A DNA stretch of 64,000 nucleotides. Source: Lachnospiraceae bacterium (GTDB taxonomy: Bacteria; Bacillota; Clostridia; Lachnospirales; Lachnospiraceae). The translations under genes were made by a program, and so were the position numbers. Under the pieces are notes generated by a model. That model did not search any database and was not told the origin of the DNA. It worked only from the letters and a program-made list of their open reading frames with translations. Position 1 is the stretch's first letter. Every line of letters starts with the position of its first letter. Where the stretch lies: NCBI GenBank assembly GCA_028689585.1, contig JAQVCW010000005.1:1-64000 (forward strand), written 5' to 3'. Below are positions 56,650 to 64,000 of this stretch, piece after piece.

Positions 56650-57813
56650 TCACAAAGAAATTTCATATATTTTTTTCACATCTTCGGCATATAGCTTCTT
56701 GAAATTGCCCAGAGGACCGCTCATGACTGCTTTTTTGGCCATGACTGCAAAATCCCTGTCATCGATGCCCACCCCGGAAAGTCTGGTTGCCAGACCGATG
56801 GAATGATAAAAGTCTTCTGTCTTTTGAATTCCCTCCAGCACCACTTCTTCCTGCGTCTTCCCTTCCGGTGAAACGTGCCATACCCGGAGGGCATACTGCT
56901 CCATCATTTCCGGTTTTTCTTTCCAGACATATTTCATCCAGGCCGGGAAAATAATGGCAAGTCCTGCACCATGGGCAATATCATAATGAGCGCTGAGCTG
57001 GTGTTCGATGTCATGGCTGCCCCAGTCATCTCTCTTTCCTCTGCCCAAAAGACCATTATGTGCAATATTTCCAATCCACATGATTTCCGCCCAGGCATCA
57101 TAATCCTTTTTATTTTCCAATACCTTAGGCAGATTTTCAATCAGGGAAATCATGGCTGCTTCACAGAGCCGGTCGGAAAAATCATGATGATCGTCCGGAA
57201 CAAAATATCGTTCCATTACGTGAGCCAGGATATCACAGCCGCCTGCGCTGATCTGGTGCGGAGGAAGGGTAAAGCAAAGCTGGGGATCCAGGATCGCAAA
57301 TTTAGGGAAAAACAGATCCGTGCAGCAGGAGCGTTTCAGCAGTCCTTCTTCTTTGGTAATGACACTGCCGTCACTGCTCTCGCTGCCGGCTGCGGGTATG
57401 GTCAGCACCACGCCTACGGGCATGACAAGCTTGGGCTGCTTTTCCGTAGAATAAAAGTCCCAGACATCCCCGTCATAGCACATGCCGGCGGCCACCGCTT
57501 TTGCCGTATCGATGACACTGCCGCCTCCCACAGCCAGAATCAGATCCACCTTCTGCTCCCTGGCAAGCTGAATGCCTTCGTAGACCAGAGACAGTCTGGG
57601 ATTCGGCTTTACGCCTTCCAGTTCGCAAAATTCGATCCCTGCGGCCTCCAGTGACTTTACCACTTCATCGTAAGTGCCGTTTGCTTTCAGACTTTTGCCT
57701 CCGTATACCATCAGCACTTTCTTTCCGTAATTTTGAACTTCTTCGCCCACCTTTTTGTAGGTGTCTCTGCCAAATATTATTCTGGTAGGATTGTATGATT
57801 TGAAATTGATCAT
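56650..57813 (-). CDS. Iron-containing alcohol dehydrogenase
   Basis: 387 residues. N-terminal NAD(P)-binding region with GKKVLMVYGGKS and LAVGGGSVIDTAKAVAAG, then the iron-binding set: His near PHQISAGGCDILAHVMERY and HDIEHQLSAHYDIAHGAGLAIIFPAWM. Type III Fe-ADH of the YqhD/butanol dehydrogenase group. Encoded just upstream of the GH88/105 gene in the same direction; it may reduce aldehydes in sugar metabolism. Confidence 0.92.
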   Translation of the reverse strand: MINFKSYNPTRIIFGRDTYKKVGEEVQNYGKKVLMVYGGKSLKANGTYDEVVKSLEAAGIEFCELEGVKPNPRLSLVYEGIQLAREQKVDLILAVGGGSVIDTAKAVAAGMCYDGDVWDFYSTEKQPKLVMPVGVVLTIPAAGSESSDGSVITKEEGLLKRSCCTDLFFPKFAILDPQLCFTLPPHQISAGGCDILAHVMERYFVPDDHHDFSDRLCEAAMISLIENLPKVLENKKDYDAWAEIMWIGNIAHNGLLGRGKRDDWGSHDIEHQLSAHYDIAHGAGLAIIFPAWMKYVWKEKPEMMEQYALRVWHVSPEGKTQEEVVLEGIQKTEDFYHSIGLATRLSGVGIDDRDFAVMAKKAVMSGPLGNFKKLYAEDVKKIYEISL

Positions 57814-57834
57814 TTTTTATTTCCTCCTGATATA

Positions 57835-58803
57835 TTAGTTTGTATCTTCTTTCCAGCTCCTGGCCGCTTCTTCCATCAGCAGGCAGAAAGCCTGGGCTTC
57901 CGGTGCAATCCCCGGCTTATCAAAGGTCGGTGCGCCGCAGACATCCCGGACAAATCCATAGGAATCGATTTTCTGTTCTGCCGCCTGCTGCAGCCGCACC
58001 GCGGTGTCCTCATAGCTGACGGGCAGCCATCCCTGGCGCATTCCGCGATAAATGGTGTATGCCGTCAGTTGGGAAAGGTTCGTTTCTACAAAAGTATTTT
58101 CATCATCCACTACATCATGGAAGTATCCTTCCGGTGTCATGTAATGCAGCAGGGCGTCCAGCAGAGCGCCTGCTTTTTGAAGCATCTTGCTGCGTTCCTC
58201 TTCCAGCCTTTGATCGGGCCACAGAGCCATCATGCGTGGTACGGAGGCCAGCGCCCAGCCATTTCCAATGCCCCAGTGAGCAGCTCTGGTAAAGGTTCCG
58301 GTCTCATCGTTCCACATATGGCAGATCAGACCTGCTTTGGAATCATACAGTGCGTTCCAGTAGCCGTTCCACTGCTTCAGCCCTTCTTCAAAGGCTCCGG
58401 CAGCAGCCAGATAGGGAGGCAGCATATAAAAAGAATCTGCCCAGAATTCTTTTGTTCTGGTCAGATGATAAACAATGCCCTCCGGATTCCTGGGGGCCAG
58501 TTTTAAAGTCCAGTCCAGCAGCCGCCCGGCCGCCTGGCTCAGCCTGGTATTCTGGGTCTCCCGGCAGGCATAGAGCAGTGCTTCGCCCGTACTGCAAGGA
58601 TCCGTCACCCCGTCCGTCACTCCAATGGTAGCCACCCGTCCGTCATCCATCATGCGGTTGACCGCTTCGAAAGCCATATCAATGACCAGATCCCCTTCTC
58701 CGGACTCCAGAAAAGCCTGCATGGCCACCCCCTGTTCCCAGGAATGGCGCTGCATACACAGAAGTACATTTTTTACTTTGCATCTCATTTGATTGTCCAG
58801 CAT
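57835..58803 (-). CDS. GH88/GH105 family glycoside hydrolase
   Basis: 322 residues with the (alpha/alpha)6 barrel of unsaturated glucuronyl or rhamnogalacturonyl hydrolases. QRHSWEQGVAMQAFLESG, KEFWADSFYMLPPYLA and AHWGIGNGWALASVPRMM provide the aromatic and acidic residues (WADxxYM, WGxGNGW) typical of the family. The Asp of WADS is the likely catalytic residue. No signal peptide, so cytoplasmic. In an operon with the Fe-ADH, 21 bp apart. Confidence 0.88.
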   Translation of the reverse strand: MLDNQMRCKVKNVLLCMQRHSWEQGVAMQAFLESGEGDLVIDMAFEAVNRMMDDGRVATIGVTDGVTDPCSTGEALLYACRETQNTRLSQAAGRLLDWTLKLAPRNPEGIVYHLTRTKEFWADSFYMLPPYLAAAGAFEEGLKQWNGYWNALYDSKAGLICHMWNDETGTFTRAAHWGIGNGWALASVPRMMALWPDQRLEEERSKMLQKAGALLDALLHYMTPEGYFHDVVDDENTFVETNLSQLTAYTIYRGMRQGWLPVSYEDTAVRLQQAAEQKIDSYGFVRDVCGAPTFDKPGIAPEAQAFCLLMEEAARSWKEDTN

Positions 58804-58987
58804 AGTTCCCCCTTTTCAAAACGCCATTTTTCGGCATAATTATAAAAATTATATTCTCATTCTAATTATAATGTATCATCTGCCGGACGCACACCCATTA
58901 TTTTTTGATTAGATGCACATATTTGCTATATTTAGCTGAAAATAGTGATATTTCTTTGTCATATCTTACCCATGCATCCGATACGTT

Positions 58988-59024
58988 AAAAAGGCAGCCA
59001 TCCCAAGCGGCAGGCTGCCCTTTT
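58988..59024 (-). terminator. Terminator of the ABC exporter gene
   Basis: AAAAAGGCAGC / GCTGCCCTTTT with a 15-base loop, followed by TTTTTAACG on the minus strand, lies 46 bp after the exporter stop. The rest of the 266-bp gap is AT-rich and probably holds the GH88/105-ADH promoter. Confidence 0.8.
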
Positions 59025-59069
59025 ATCTTGCAGTTATTTCTCTACTCTATTGCTTTATAATTAATCGGA

Positions 59070-60854
59070 TCATTTCTGCGGTTCCATTTCGAATCCCTTC
59101 ACCGGAATCTGATTCCAGAGCCGGTAATAGATTCCTTTCTGACGGAGCAGTTCATCATGTTTTCCTTCTTCCATGATGCCCTCTGCCCCAAGCACAAGAA
59201 TGCGGTCATAGTCCTTAATGGAAGTGAGGCGGTGGGCGATGGTCAGGGTGGTCCTGCCATGAGCGAGAACCTCCAGACTCTGTCCTACCAGAATCTCGCT
59301 TTCATTGTCCAAAGCGCTGGTGGCCTCGTCCAAAAGCAGAATCGGAGGATTCTTCAAAAATACACGGGCGATGGCGATACGCTGCTTCTGGCCTCCGGAC
59401 AGTTTGACGCCCCGCTCACCCACATAGGTATCGTAGCCCTGCTTCAGCTTTCGGATAAAATCATCGGCCCCTGCCAGTTGAGCTGCCTTTTCAATCTCCG
59501 CCCGGGGGGCATCCGGCTTTCCGTAAGCGATATTCTGGGCCACAGAGCCGCTGAACAGATACACATCCTGCTGTACAATGCCGATTGCTCCGCGCAGGCT
59601 CTTTAAAGTCACCTGCCGGACATCCTGACCGTCAATGTCGATTTCCCCGTCGGTCACATCGTAAAATCTGGGAATCAGATTGCACAGTGTAGTCTTGCCT
59701 CCGCCGGAGGAGCCCACCAGTGCGATCCGTTCTCCTGCATGAATAGAAAGATTGAGATGATGAAGCACTGCATTATGGTCATCCGGATATTCGAAACTCA
59801 CATCCTTAAAGTCGATCCGGCCATTTTGGATGTTCAGCGGTTTTGCATTCTCTGCATCCAGAATCTCCACCGGGGCATCCATGATTTCGAAGAAACGTTC
59901 GATCCCTGTCATACCGCGCTGGAACTGCTCTGCAAATTCCACGATCCGCCGTATCGTGGCGATCAGTGTGGATACGTAAAGCACATAAGCCACCAGATCT
60001 CCCGGCGTAATCACGCCGTAGACCACCGACAGGCCGCCGCCAAGGATCACCACCAGATACATCAGTCCGTCAAAGAGACGGGTGGAGGACTGAAACAGCG
60101 CCATGAAATGGTAGCTTTTCTTTTTGATGTCCTGAAACTCCTGATTTCCCTGGGAAAACTTTTCCGCTTCCATATCTTCGGCGCCAAAGGCCTTCACTAC
60201 CCGTTCGCCCAGCAGGCTGTCTTCAATCTGTGCATTCAGCTCCCCGATCTGTACCCTCTGCTTGAAAAAAGCTGCCCGCAGCTTGTGATTCAAAGTGGTG
60301 GAGACCACTGCCATCAACGGCACACACAGAAAGATCAGAACCGTCAGCGGTACGTTATAGGTACATAAAATAGAAAAACTTACCACTATCTTTAAGCCTG
60401 CGATAAAGAATTCTTCCGGGCAGTGATGGGAAAATTCCGTCACTTCAAACAGATCGTTGGTAATGCGCCCCATGATCTGGCCGATCTTCGTATTGGAATA
60501 ATAGGTATAGCCCAGCCTCTGCAAATGCTCAAAGGCATCCTCACGCATATCCGTCTCAATATAAACACCCATAACGTGTCCCATATCCGCCATGAAATAC
60601 TGGGCTGCCGCATCGATCAGGCGCAGCACCAGATAAACTGCTGCCAGCTTCAGCACCAGAGAAACCGTCAGAGCTGCCAGATCGGTCATAGCCGTATTGG
60701 TAATTGTTCTTAAAATCAAAGGCAGTACCAGATCACACAGACAGGTCAGCGCTGCACAGAACAGATCCAGCAGCACGGTTTTTCTGTATTTTTTTAAATA
60801 AGGCCAGTAGCGCCGGATTAAATTTTTTTTCTCTTTCTTTTGCGTTTCCTTCAT
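59070..60854 (-). CDS. ABC exporter, fused transmembrane and ATPase domains
   Basis: 594 residues. Six transmembrane helices (about 25-300) followed by an ATPase domain: Walker A GSSGGGKTT near 375, Q loop VQQDVYLFSG, signature LSGGQKQRIAIARVFL, Walker B LLLDEATSALD, H loop IAHRLTS. A half-transporter of the MsbA/LmrA type; it probably acts as a homodimer exporting lipids or drugs. 28 bp after the his fusion gene but not known to belong to histidine synthesis. Confidence 0.93.
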   Translation of the reverse strand: MKETQKKEKKNLIRRYWPYLKKYRKTVLLDLFCAALTCLCDLVLPLILRTITNTAMTDLAALTVSLVLKLAAVYLVLRLIDAAAQYFMADMGHVMGVYIETDMREDAFEHLQRLGYTYYSNTKIGQIMGRITNDLFEVTEFSHHCPEEFFIAGLKIVVSFSILCTYNVPLTVLIFLCVPLMAVVSTTLNHKLRAAFFKQRVQIGELNAQIEDSLLGERVVKAFGAEDMEAEKFSQGNQEFQDIKKKSYHFMALFQSSTRLFDGLMYLVVILGGGLSVVYGVITPGDLVAYVLYVSTLIATIRRIVEFAEQFQRGMTGIERFFEIMDAPVEILDAENAKPLNIQNGRIDFKDVSFEYPDDHNAVLHHLNLSIHAGERIALVGSSGGGKTTLCNLIPRFYDVTDGEIDIDGQDVRQVTLKSLRGAIGIVQQDVYLFSGSVAQNIAYGKPDAPRAEIEKAAQLAGADDFIRKLKQGYDTYVGERGVKLSGGQKQRIAIARVFLKNPPILLLDEATSALDNESEILVGQSLEVLAHGRTTLTIAHRLTSIKDYDRILVLGAEGIMEEGKHDELLRQKGIYYRLWNQIPVKGFEMEPQK

Positions 60855-60881
60855 TACACATCCCCTGTATAAATAATCAGT

Positions 60882-62198
60882 CTAGCGATCAGCAAGTTCT
60901 TTGGCGATATCTTCCCAGGTCACGCCCCGCTCAGACATCAAAACCATGACGTGATACAGAAAATCTGATATTTCGTATTTGATTTCTTCCGGATTGGGGT
61001 TCTTGGCAGCAATAATGATTTCGGCAGCCTCTTCCCCTACCTTTTTCAGAATTTTGTCAATTCCTTTATCAAACAGATAGTTCGTATAGGAACCTTCCTT
61101 CGGATGAAGCCTGCGGTCCTCAATCACACCGTAGACATCTTCGAAGACCTTCATGGGATTGCGTTCCACATAGTCTTTTTTCATCATGGTACGGTAAAAA
61201 CAGCTCCGGTTTCCGGTATGGCAGGCTGCTCCGATCTGAGCCACCTTTGCGAGTATGGTGTCATTGTCGCAGTCAATGCAAAGCTCCCTGACGTACTGGA
61301 AATGTCCGGAGGTCAGTCCCTTGATCCACAGCTCCTGGCGGCTTCTGCTCCAGTAAGTCATGCGGCCGCTGCGCACGGTGGTTTCATAGGCTTCCTGATT
61401 CATGTAGGCGACCATAAGGACATCCTGCGTCTTATAATCCTGGACCACCACCGGCACCAGACCGTCGCTGTTCACTTTGAAATCACCCCACTGCAGACTG
61501 CTTTCGTAGGTGTTCACAGAGATACCCCGTCCCTTTAATCCGAATTTCAATTCCATGATATCGGTATTCAGGCTGATCAGATGATTGGCTGCCAGTCCGG
61601 TCACATTTTCGTTATTCAAAAGGTCTTTCATCTCTTCTTCCGTAAGGCTGCTGCTGTCCGCCACATATAAATTAACCGGCATATTTCCCAGCATGGCCAG
61701 TTCCTCTTTGTTTTTCAGGAAGAGAAGTGTATCTGTAATGATAACGGCATCATCGGCATAGGTCTCGAATTGTTCCTTCTGCTCCAGAGTAAGGGCTTCA
61801 TCACATCTGGCATCGATACAGATGGAGATTTTTTCTTTGCCAAACCGCTTGGATACTTCTTCCAGCATTTCCAGATTGGAGGGCTTCGCATAATTCAGCA
61901 CCGCTTTGCGGCAGCCTGCATAGATCAGCTTTTTTACGTCCTCCACCCGTTTGATATTGCCGCAGCCATACATGGGAATATCCACTTTTCTGGACATTTC
62001 TTTGATCAGGTTCAGGGACTGCTCATGCTCATCATCATCATCGGACAGATCAAAGATCAGCAGAGCGTCCATTCCTCTGTTGCTGTAGTGCTCCGCCAGT
62101 CTGAGGGCGTCTCCGTCATCAAAGCGCTGATGATTCTGAAAACCGCAAACCGCCTTTCCATCTTTAAGGTATATCACTGAAATTAATTTTTTCTGCAT
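60882..62198 (-). CDS. hisIE: HisIE with an N-terminal HisF-like domain (triple fusion)
   Basis: 438 residues. Residues 1-220 form a HisA/HisF-like barrel ([40 protein letters not shown]). Residues about 225-335 are phosphoribosyl-AMP cyclohydrolase ([48 protein letters not shown] with Zn ligands). Residues 345-438 are phosphoribosyl-ATP pyrophosphohydrolase ([19 protein letters not shown]). The first HisF catalytic Asp position is Tyr (VIYLK), while the second Asp (CIDAR) remains, so the barrel is probably inactive and may be structural or regulatory. Acts in steps 2-3 of histidine synthesis. Confidence 0.92.
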   Translation of the reverse strand: MQKKLISVIYLKDGKAVCGFQNHQRFDDGDALRLAEHYSNRGMDALLIFDLSDDDDEHEQSLNLIKEMSRKVDIPMYGCGNIKRVEDVKKLIYAGCRKAVLNYAKPSNLEMLEEVSKRFGKEKISICIDARCDEALTLEQKEQFETYADDAVIITDTLLFLKNKEELAMLGNMPVNLYVADSSSLTEEEMKDLLNNENVTGLAANHLISLNTDIMELKFGLKGRGISVNTYESSLQWGDFKVNSDGLVPVVVQDYKTQDVLMVAYMNQEAYETTVRSGRMTYWSRSRQELWIKGLTSGHFQYVRELCIDCDNDTILAKVAQIGAACHTGNRSCFYRTMMKKDYVERNPMKVFEDVYGVIEDRRLHPKEGSYTNYLFDKGIDKILKKVGEEAAEIIIAAKNPNPEEIKYEISDFLYHVMVLMSERGVTWEDIAKELADR

Positions 62199-62234
62199 TT
62201 TATCTGCCTTTCTGTCACTTATCTTAAATTATGT

Positions 62235-62822
62235 TTAGATGGATCCCTTGGTGGAAAGGACATCTTTGATTCTGGGATCAAACGTCACCGCCTGATCCAA
62301 AGCTTTTGAAAACGCCTTGAACATAGCCTCGGCCATATGATGATTATTTCCCGGCGTCAGTATTTTTAAATGCAGGTTCATGGCGGCGCTGTAGGAAACC
62401 GCATAGAAAAATTCTCTTACCATTTCCGTACTCATATCCCCCATTTTCCCCGGCGCAAATTCTGCTTCATAGGAAAAATAAGGCCGCCCGCCAAGATCCA
62501 GCGCACACAATGCCAGCACCTCGTCCATGGGTAGAATCCTATCCCCATAGCGGCAGATGCCCTTTTTATCACCCAGGGCCTGACGGATCGCAGTGCCCAG
62601 CACAATTCCGGTGTCCTCTATCGTATGATGGTCATCCACCTGCAGATCTCCGTCCGCTGTGATCTTCAGATCAAACAGGCCATGACGGGCAAATCCATCC
62701 AGCATATGATCAAAGAAGCCAATTCCCGTATTAATCTCTGCTATTCCCGTTCCATCCAGATTCAGCTCAGCCTTTATTCTGGTTTCCTTTGTATTGCGTT
62801 CCACTGCTGCAGTTCTATTCAT
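62235..62822 (-). CDS. hisB: Imidazoleglycerol-phosphate dehydratase
   Basis: 195 residues from the ATG at 62822, which has AGGAG 7 bases upstream. The family motifs are all present: NTGIGFFDHMLDGFARHG, DDHHTIEDTGIVLGTAIRQAL, SMTEMVREFFYAVSY-like, and GNNHHMAEAMFKAFSKAL. The His and Glu residues bind Mn2+. Catalyses dehydration of imidazole glycerol phosphate. Sits between hisD and hisIE; its start region is tandemly duplicated. Confidence 0.96.
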   Translation of the reverse strand: MNRTAAVERNTKETRIKAELNLDGTGIAEINTGIGFFDHMLDGFARHGLFDLKITADGDLQVDDHHTIEDTGIVLGTAIRQALGDKKGICRYGDRILPMDEVLALCALDLGGRPYFSYEAEFAPGKMGDMSTEMVREFFYAVSYSAAMNLHLKILTPGNNHHMAEAMFKAFSKALDQAVTFDPRIKDVLSTKGSI

Positions 62823-62831
62823 ATTATTTCT

Positions 62832-62890
62832 CCTGATTGTCATTTTGCCTGATTGTCATTTCGCTTGATTGTCATCTCTCCTGATTTTTG
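62832..62890 (-). repeat. 16-bp tandem repeat over the hisB start region
   Basis: Units CCTGATTGTCATTTTG (62832-62847), CCTGATTGTCATTTCG (62848-62863), CTTGATTGTCATCTCT (62864-62879) and a partial fourth unit. On the minus strand each unit carries ATGACAATC with a possible ribosome site nearby, so three ATGs in three different frames precede hisB. The two outer ones open 11-codon reading frames that stop within the repeat block. Confidence 0.8.
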
Positions 62891-62939
62891 TCTGTCCTGC
62901 GTTTTCCTAAGCCGCCTGCTGTTGTTCAAAGCCGGCCGG

Positions 62940-63995
62940 TCAGTGAACTTCTTTTCCAAAGCGCACCCCAATGGAGTTGGCATGGGCTGTCAGCCGTTCT
63001 GCTTTTGCGAACTGAATAATATCCTCATGAATCGGTTCCAGCGCTTCTCTGGAATAATAGATAATGCTGGATTTTTTGATAAAGTCATCCACCGACAGCG
63101 GGGAAAAGAACTTTGCGGTACCATTCGTAGGCAGAATATGATTCGGGCCGGCGAAATAATCTCCCAGAGGCTCACTGCTGTATTCGCCAATGAAAATTGC
63201 ACCGGCATTTCTTATCTTCGTCATGACCCGGAAGGGATCTCTGGTCATAATTTCCAGATGCTCCGAGGCAATATCATTGGCCGTGGCAATGGCATCTTCC
63301 ATAGTCTCTGCCACCAGAATATATCCGTACTGATCCAGGGATTTTTGGATGATTTCGTTTCGGGACAGCTTAGCGGTGAAGCGGGCAGCTTCCTCGGAGA
63401 CCTGTTTTGCCAGTGCTTCAGAGGTAGTCACCAGAATCGCGGATGCCATCTCATCGTGTTCTGCCTGGGAGAGAAGGTCCGCTGCCACATAGGTCGGATT
63501 GGCCGTCTCATCGGCCAGCACCATGATCTCACTGGGGCCGGCGATGGAATCGATACTCACATTGCCATAGACTGCCTTCTTTGCCAATGCCACATAGATA
63601 TTGCCGGGACCTACGATCTTATCCACCTTTGGAATGCTCTCGGTACCGAAAGCCAGAGCCGCAATGGCCTGTGCTCCGCCTGCTTTATAGATCACATCCA
63701 CACCGGCTTCCTTTGCGGCCACCAGAGTAGAGGGATTTACCTTTCCGTCTTTTCCGGGAGGAGTGGTCATAATAATCTGGTCTACACCGGCTGTTTTGGC
63801 AGGGACCACATTCATGAGAACGGAAGACGGATAGACTGCCTTGCCGCCCGGCACGTAGACGCCCACCTTTTCCAGCGCAGTTATTTTCTGTCCCAGGATG
63901 GTTCCGTCCGGCTGGCTGTCAAACCAACTGTTCCGCCGCTGTTTTTCATGATACGAACGGATATTCACCAGCGCTTTGCGGATGACGTTCAGCAA
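62940..63995 (-). CDS. hisD: Histidinol dehydrogenase (N-terminus beyond the window)
   Basis: At least 351 residues in the window; a full HisD has about 430, so roughly 80 N-terminal residues lie past base 64000. Landmarks: [61 protein letters not shown]. Zn ligands (Gln/His of SQAEH and later Asp/His) are visible. Oxidises histidinol to histidine with NAD+ in the last two steps of the pathway. First of the hisD-hisB-hisIE run. Confidence 0.97.
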   Translation of the reverse strand: MLNVIRKALVNIRSYHEKQRRNSWFDSQPDGTILGQKITALEKVGVYVPGGKAVYPSSVLMNVVPAKTAGVDQIIMTTPPGKDGKVNPSTLVAAKEAGVDVIYKAGGAQAIAALAFGTESIPKVDKIVGPGNIYVALAKKAVYGNVSIDSIAGPSEIMVLADETANPTYVAADLLSQAEHDEMASAILVTTSEALAKQVSEEAARFTAKLSRNEIIQKSLDQYGYILVAETMEDAIATANDIASEHLEIMTRDPFRVMTKIRNAGAIFIGEYSSEPLGDYFAGPNHILPTNGTAKFFSPLSVDDFIKKSSIIYYSREALEPIHEDIIQFAKAERLTAHANSIGVRFGKEVH

Positions 63996-64000
63996 AGACG

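Noticed and set aside
62820..64000. Search for a T-box or histidine leader peptide before hisB/hisD
   Set aside because: The upstream end of hisD lies outside the window, and no T-box core was seen between hisD and hisB.

Overview
The window looks like a chromosomal segment of an anaerobic Clostridia bacterium, most likely a Lachnospiraceae relative. This is inferred from moderate GC, strong GGAGG ribosome binding sites, the gene order around rplU-prp-rpmA-obg, the L27 N-terminal cleavage motif paired with a Prp protease, and many Bce-type two-component/ABC modules. No species is claimed. No tRNA, rRNA, CRISPR array, intact insertion sequence or phage gene was seen.

Layout. 1-11.6 kb (minus strand): a conserved translation/RNA cluster, read from high to low coordinates as B12-type radical SAM protein, DUF2344 partner, RNase E/G, then rplU-prp-rpmA-obg and an rsmH paralog. 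It is interrupted by a lipoprotein and an operon coupling a small alarmone synthetase to a response regulator and histidine kinase. 11.6-12.2 kb: a gap of hairpins and repeat fragments. 12.2-18.2 kb: a TIGR04076-type protein, then a nucleobase/hydantoin-like operon (NCS1 permease, DUF917, HyuA-like) with a PucR regulator. 18.2-22.4 kb: DUF1508 protein, YbaK deacylase, a 72-residue protein with a HerA-like ATPase, a 305-bp imperfect palindrome, and a flavoprotein.

22.5-46 kb carries three separate ABC-transporter/two-component modules of the antimicrobial-peptide sensing and detoxification type (22.5-26.9, 29.3-34.2, 41.3-46.0 kb). Each has recognisable repeat operators upstream of its transporter genes. 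Between them lie a flavin reductase, a TfoX C-terminal remnant, a membrane-anchored XRE regulator, a GGDEF protein, a GNAT protein, a secreted tyrosine phosphatase, a DUF2974 hydrolase, a NYN-LOTUS protein and mntP behind a probable Mn2+ riboswitch.

46-59 kb: YibE/F with a secreted purple-acid-type phosphatase, then a carbohydrate locus: solute-binding protein, two permeases, a YesM/YesN sensor pair and an intracellular GH30 enzyme in one operon, preceded by GH88/105 and an Fe-alcohol dehydrogenase. 59-64 kb: an ABC exporter and histidine biosynthesis genes: a HisF-like/HisI/HisE triple fusion, hisB with a tandemly repeated start region, and hisD cut by the window edge.

The points most worth a second look are the alarmone-synthetase/two-component operon, the 305-bp palindrome and related dispersed repeats, the operators of the three Bce modules, the dead HisF-like domain on HisIE, the tandem duplication at the hisB start, and the structured gap at 26.9-27.3 kb.
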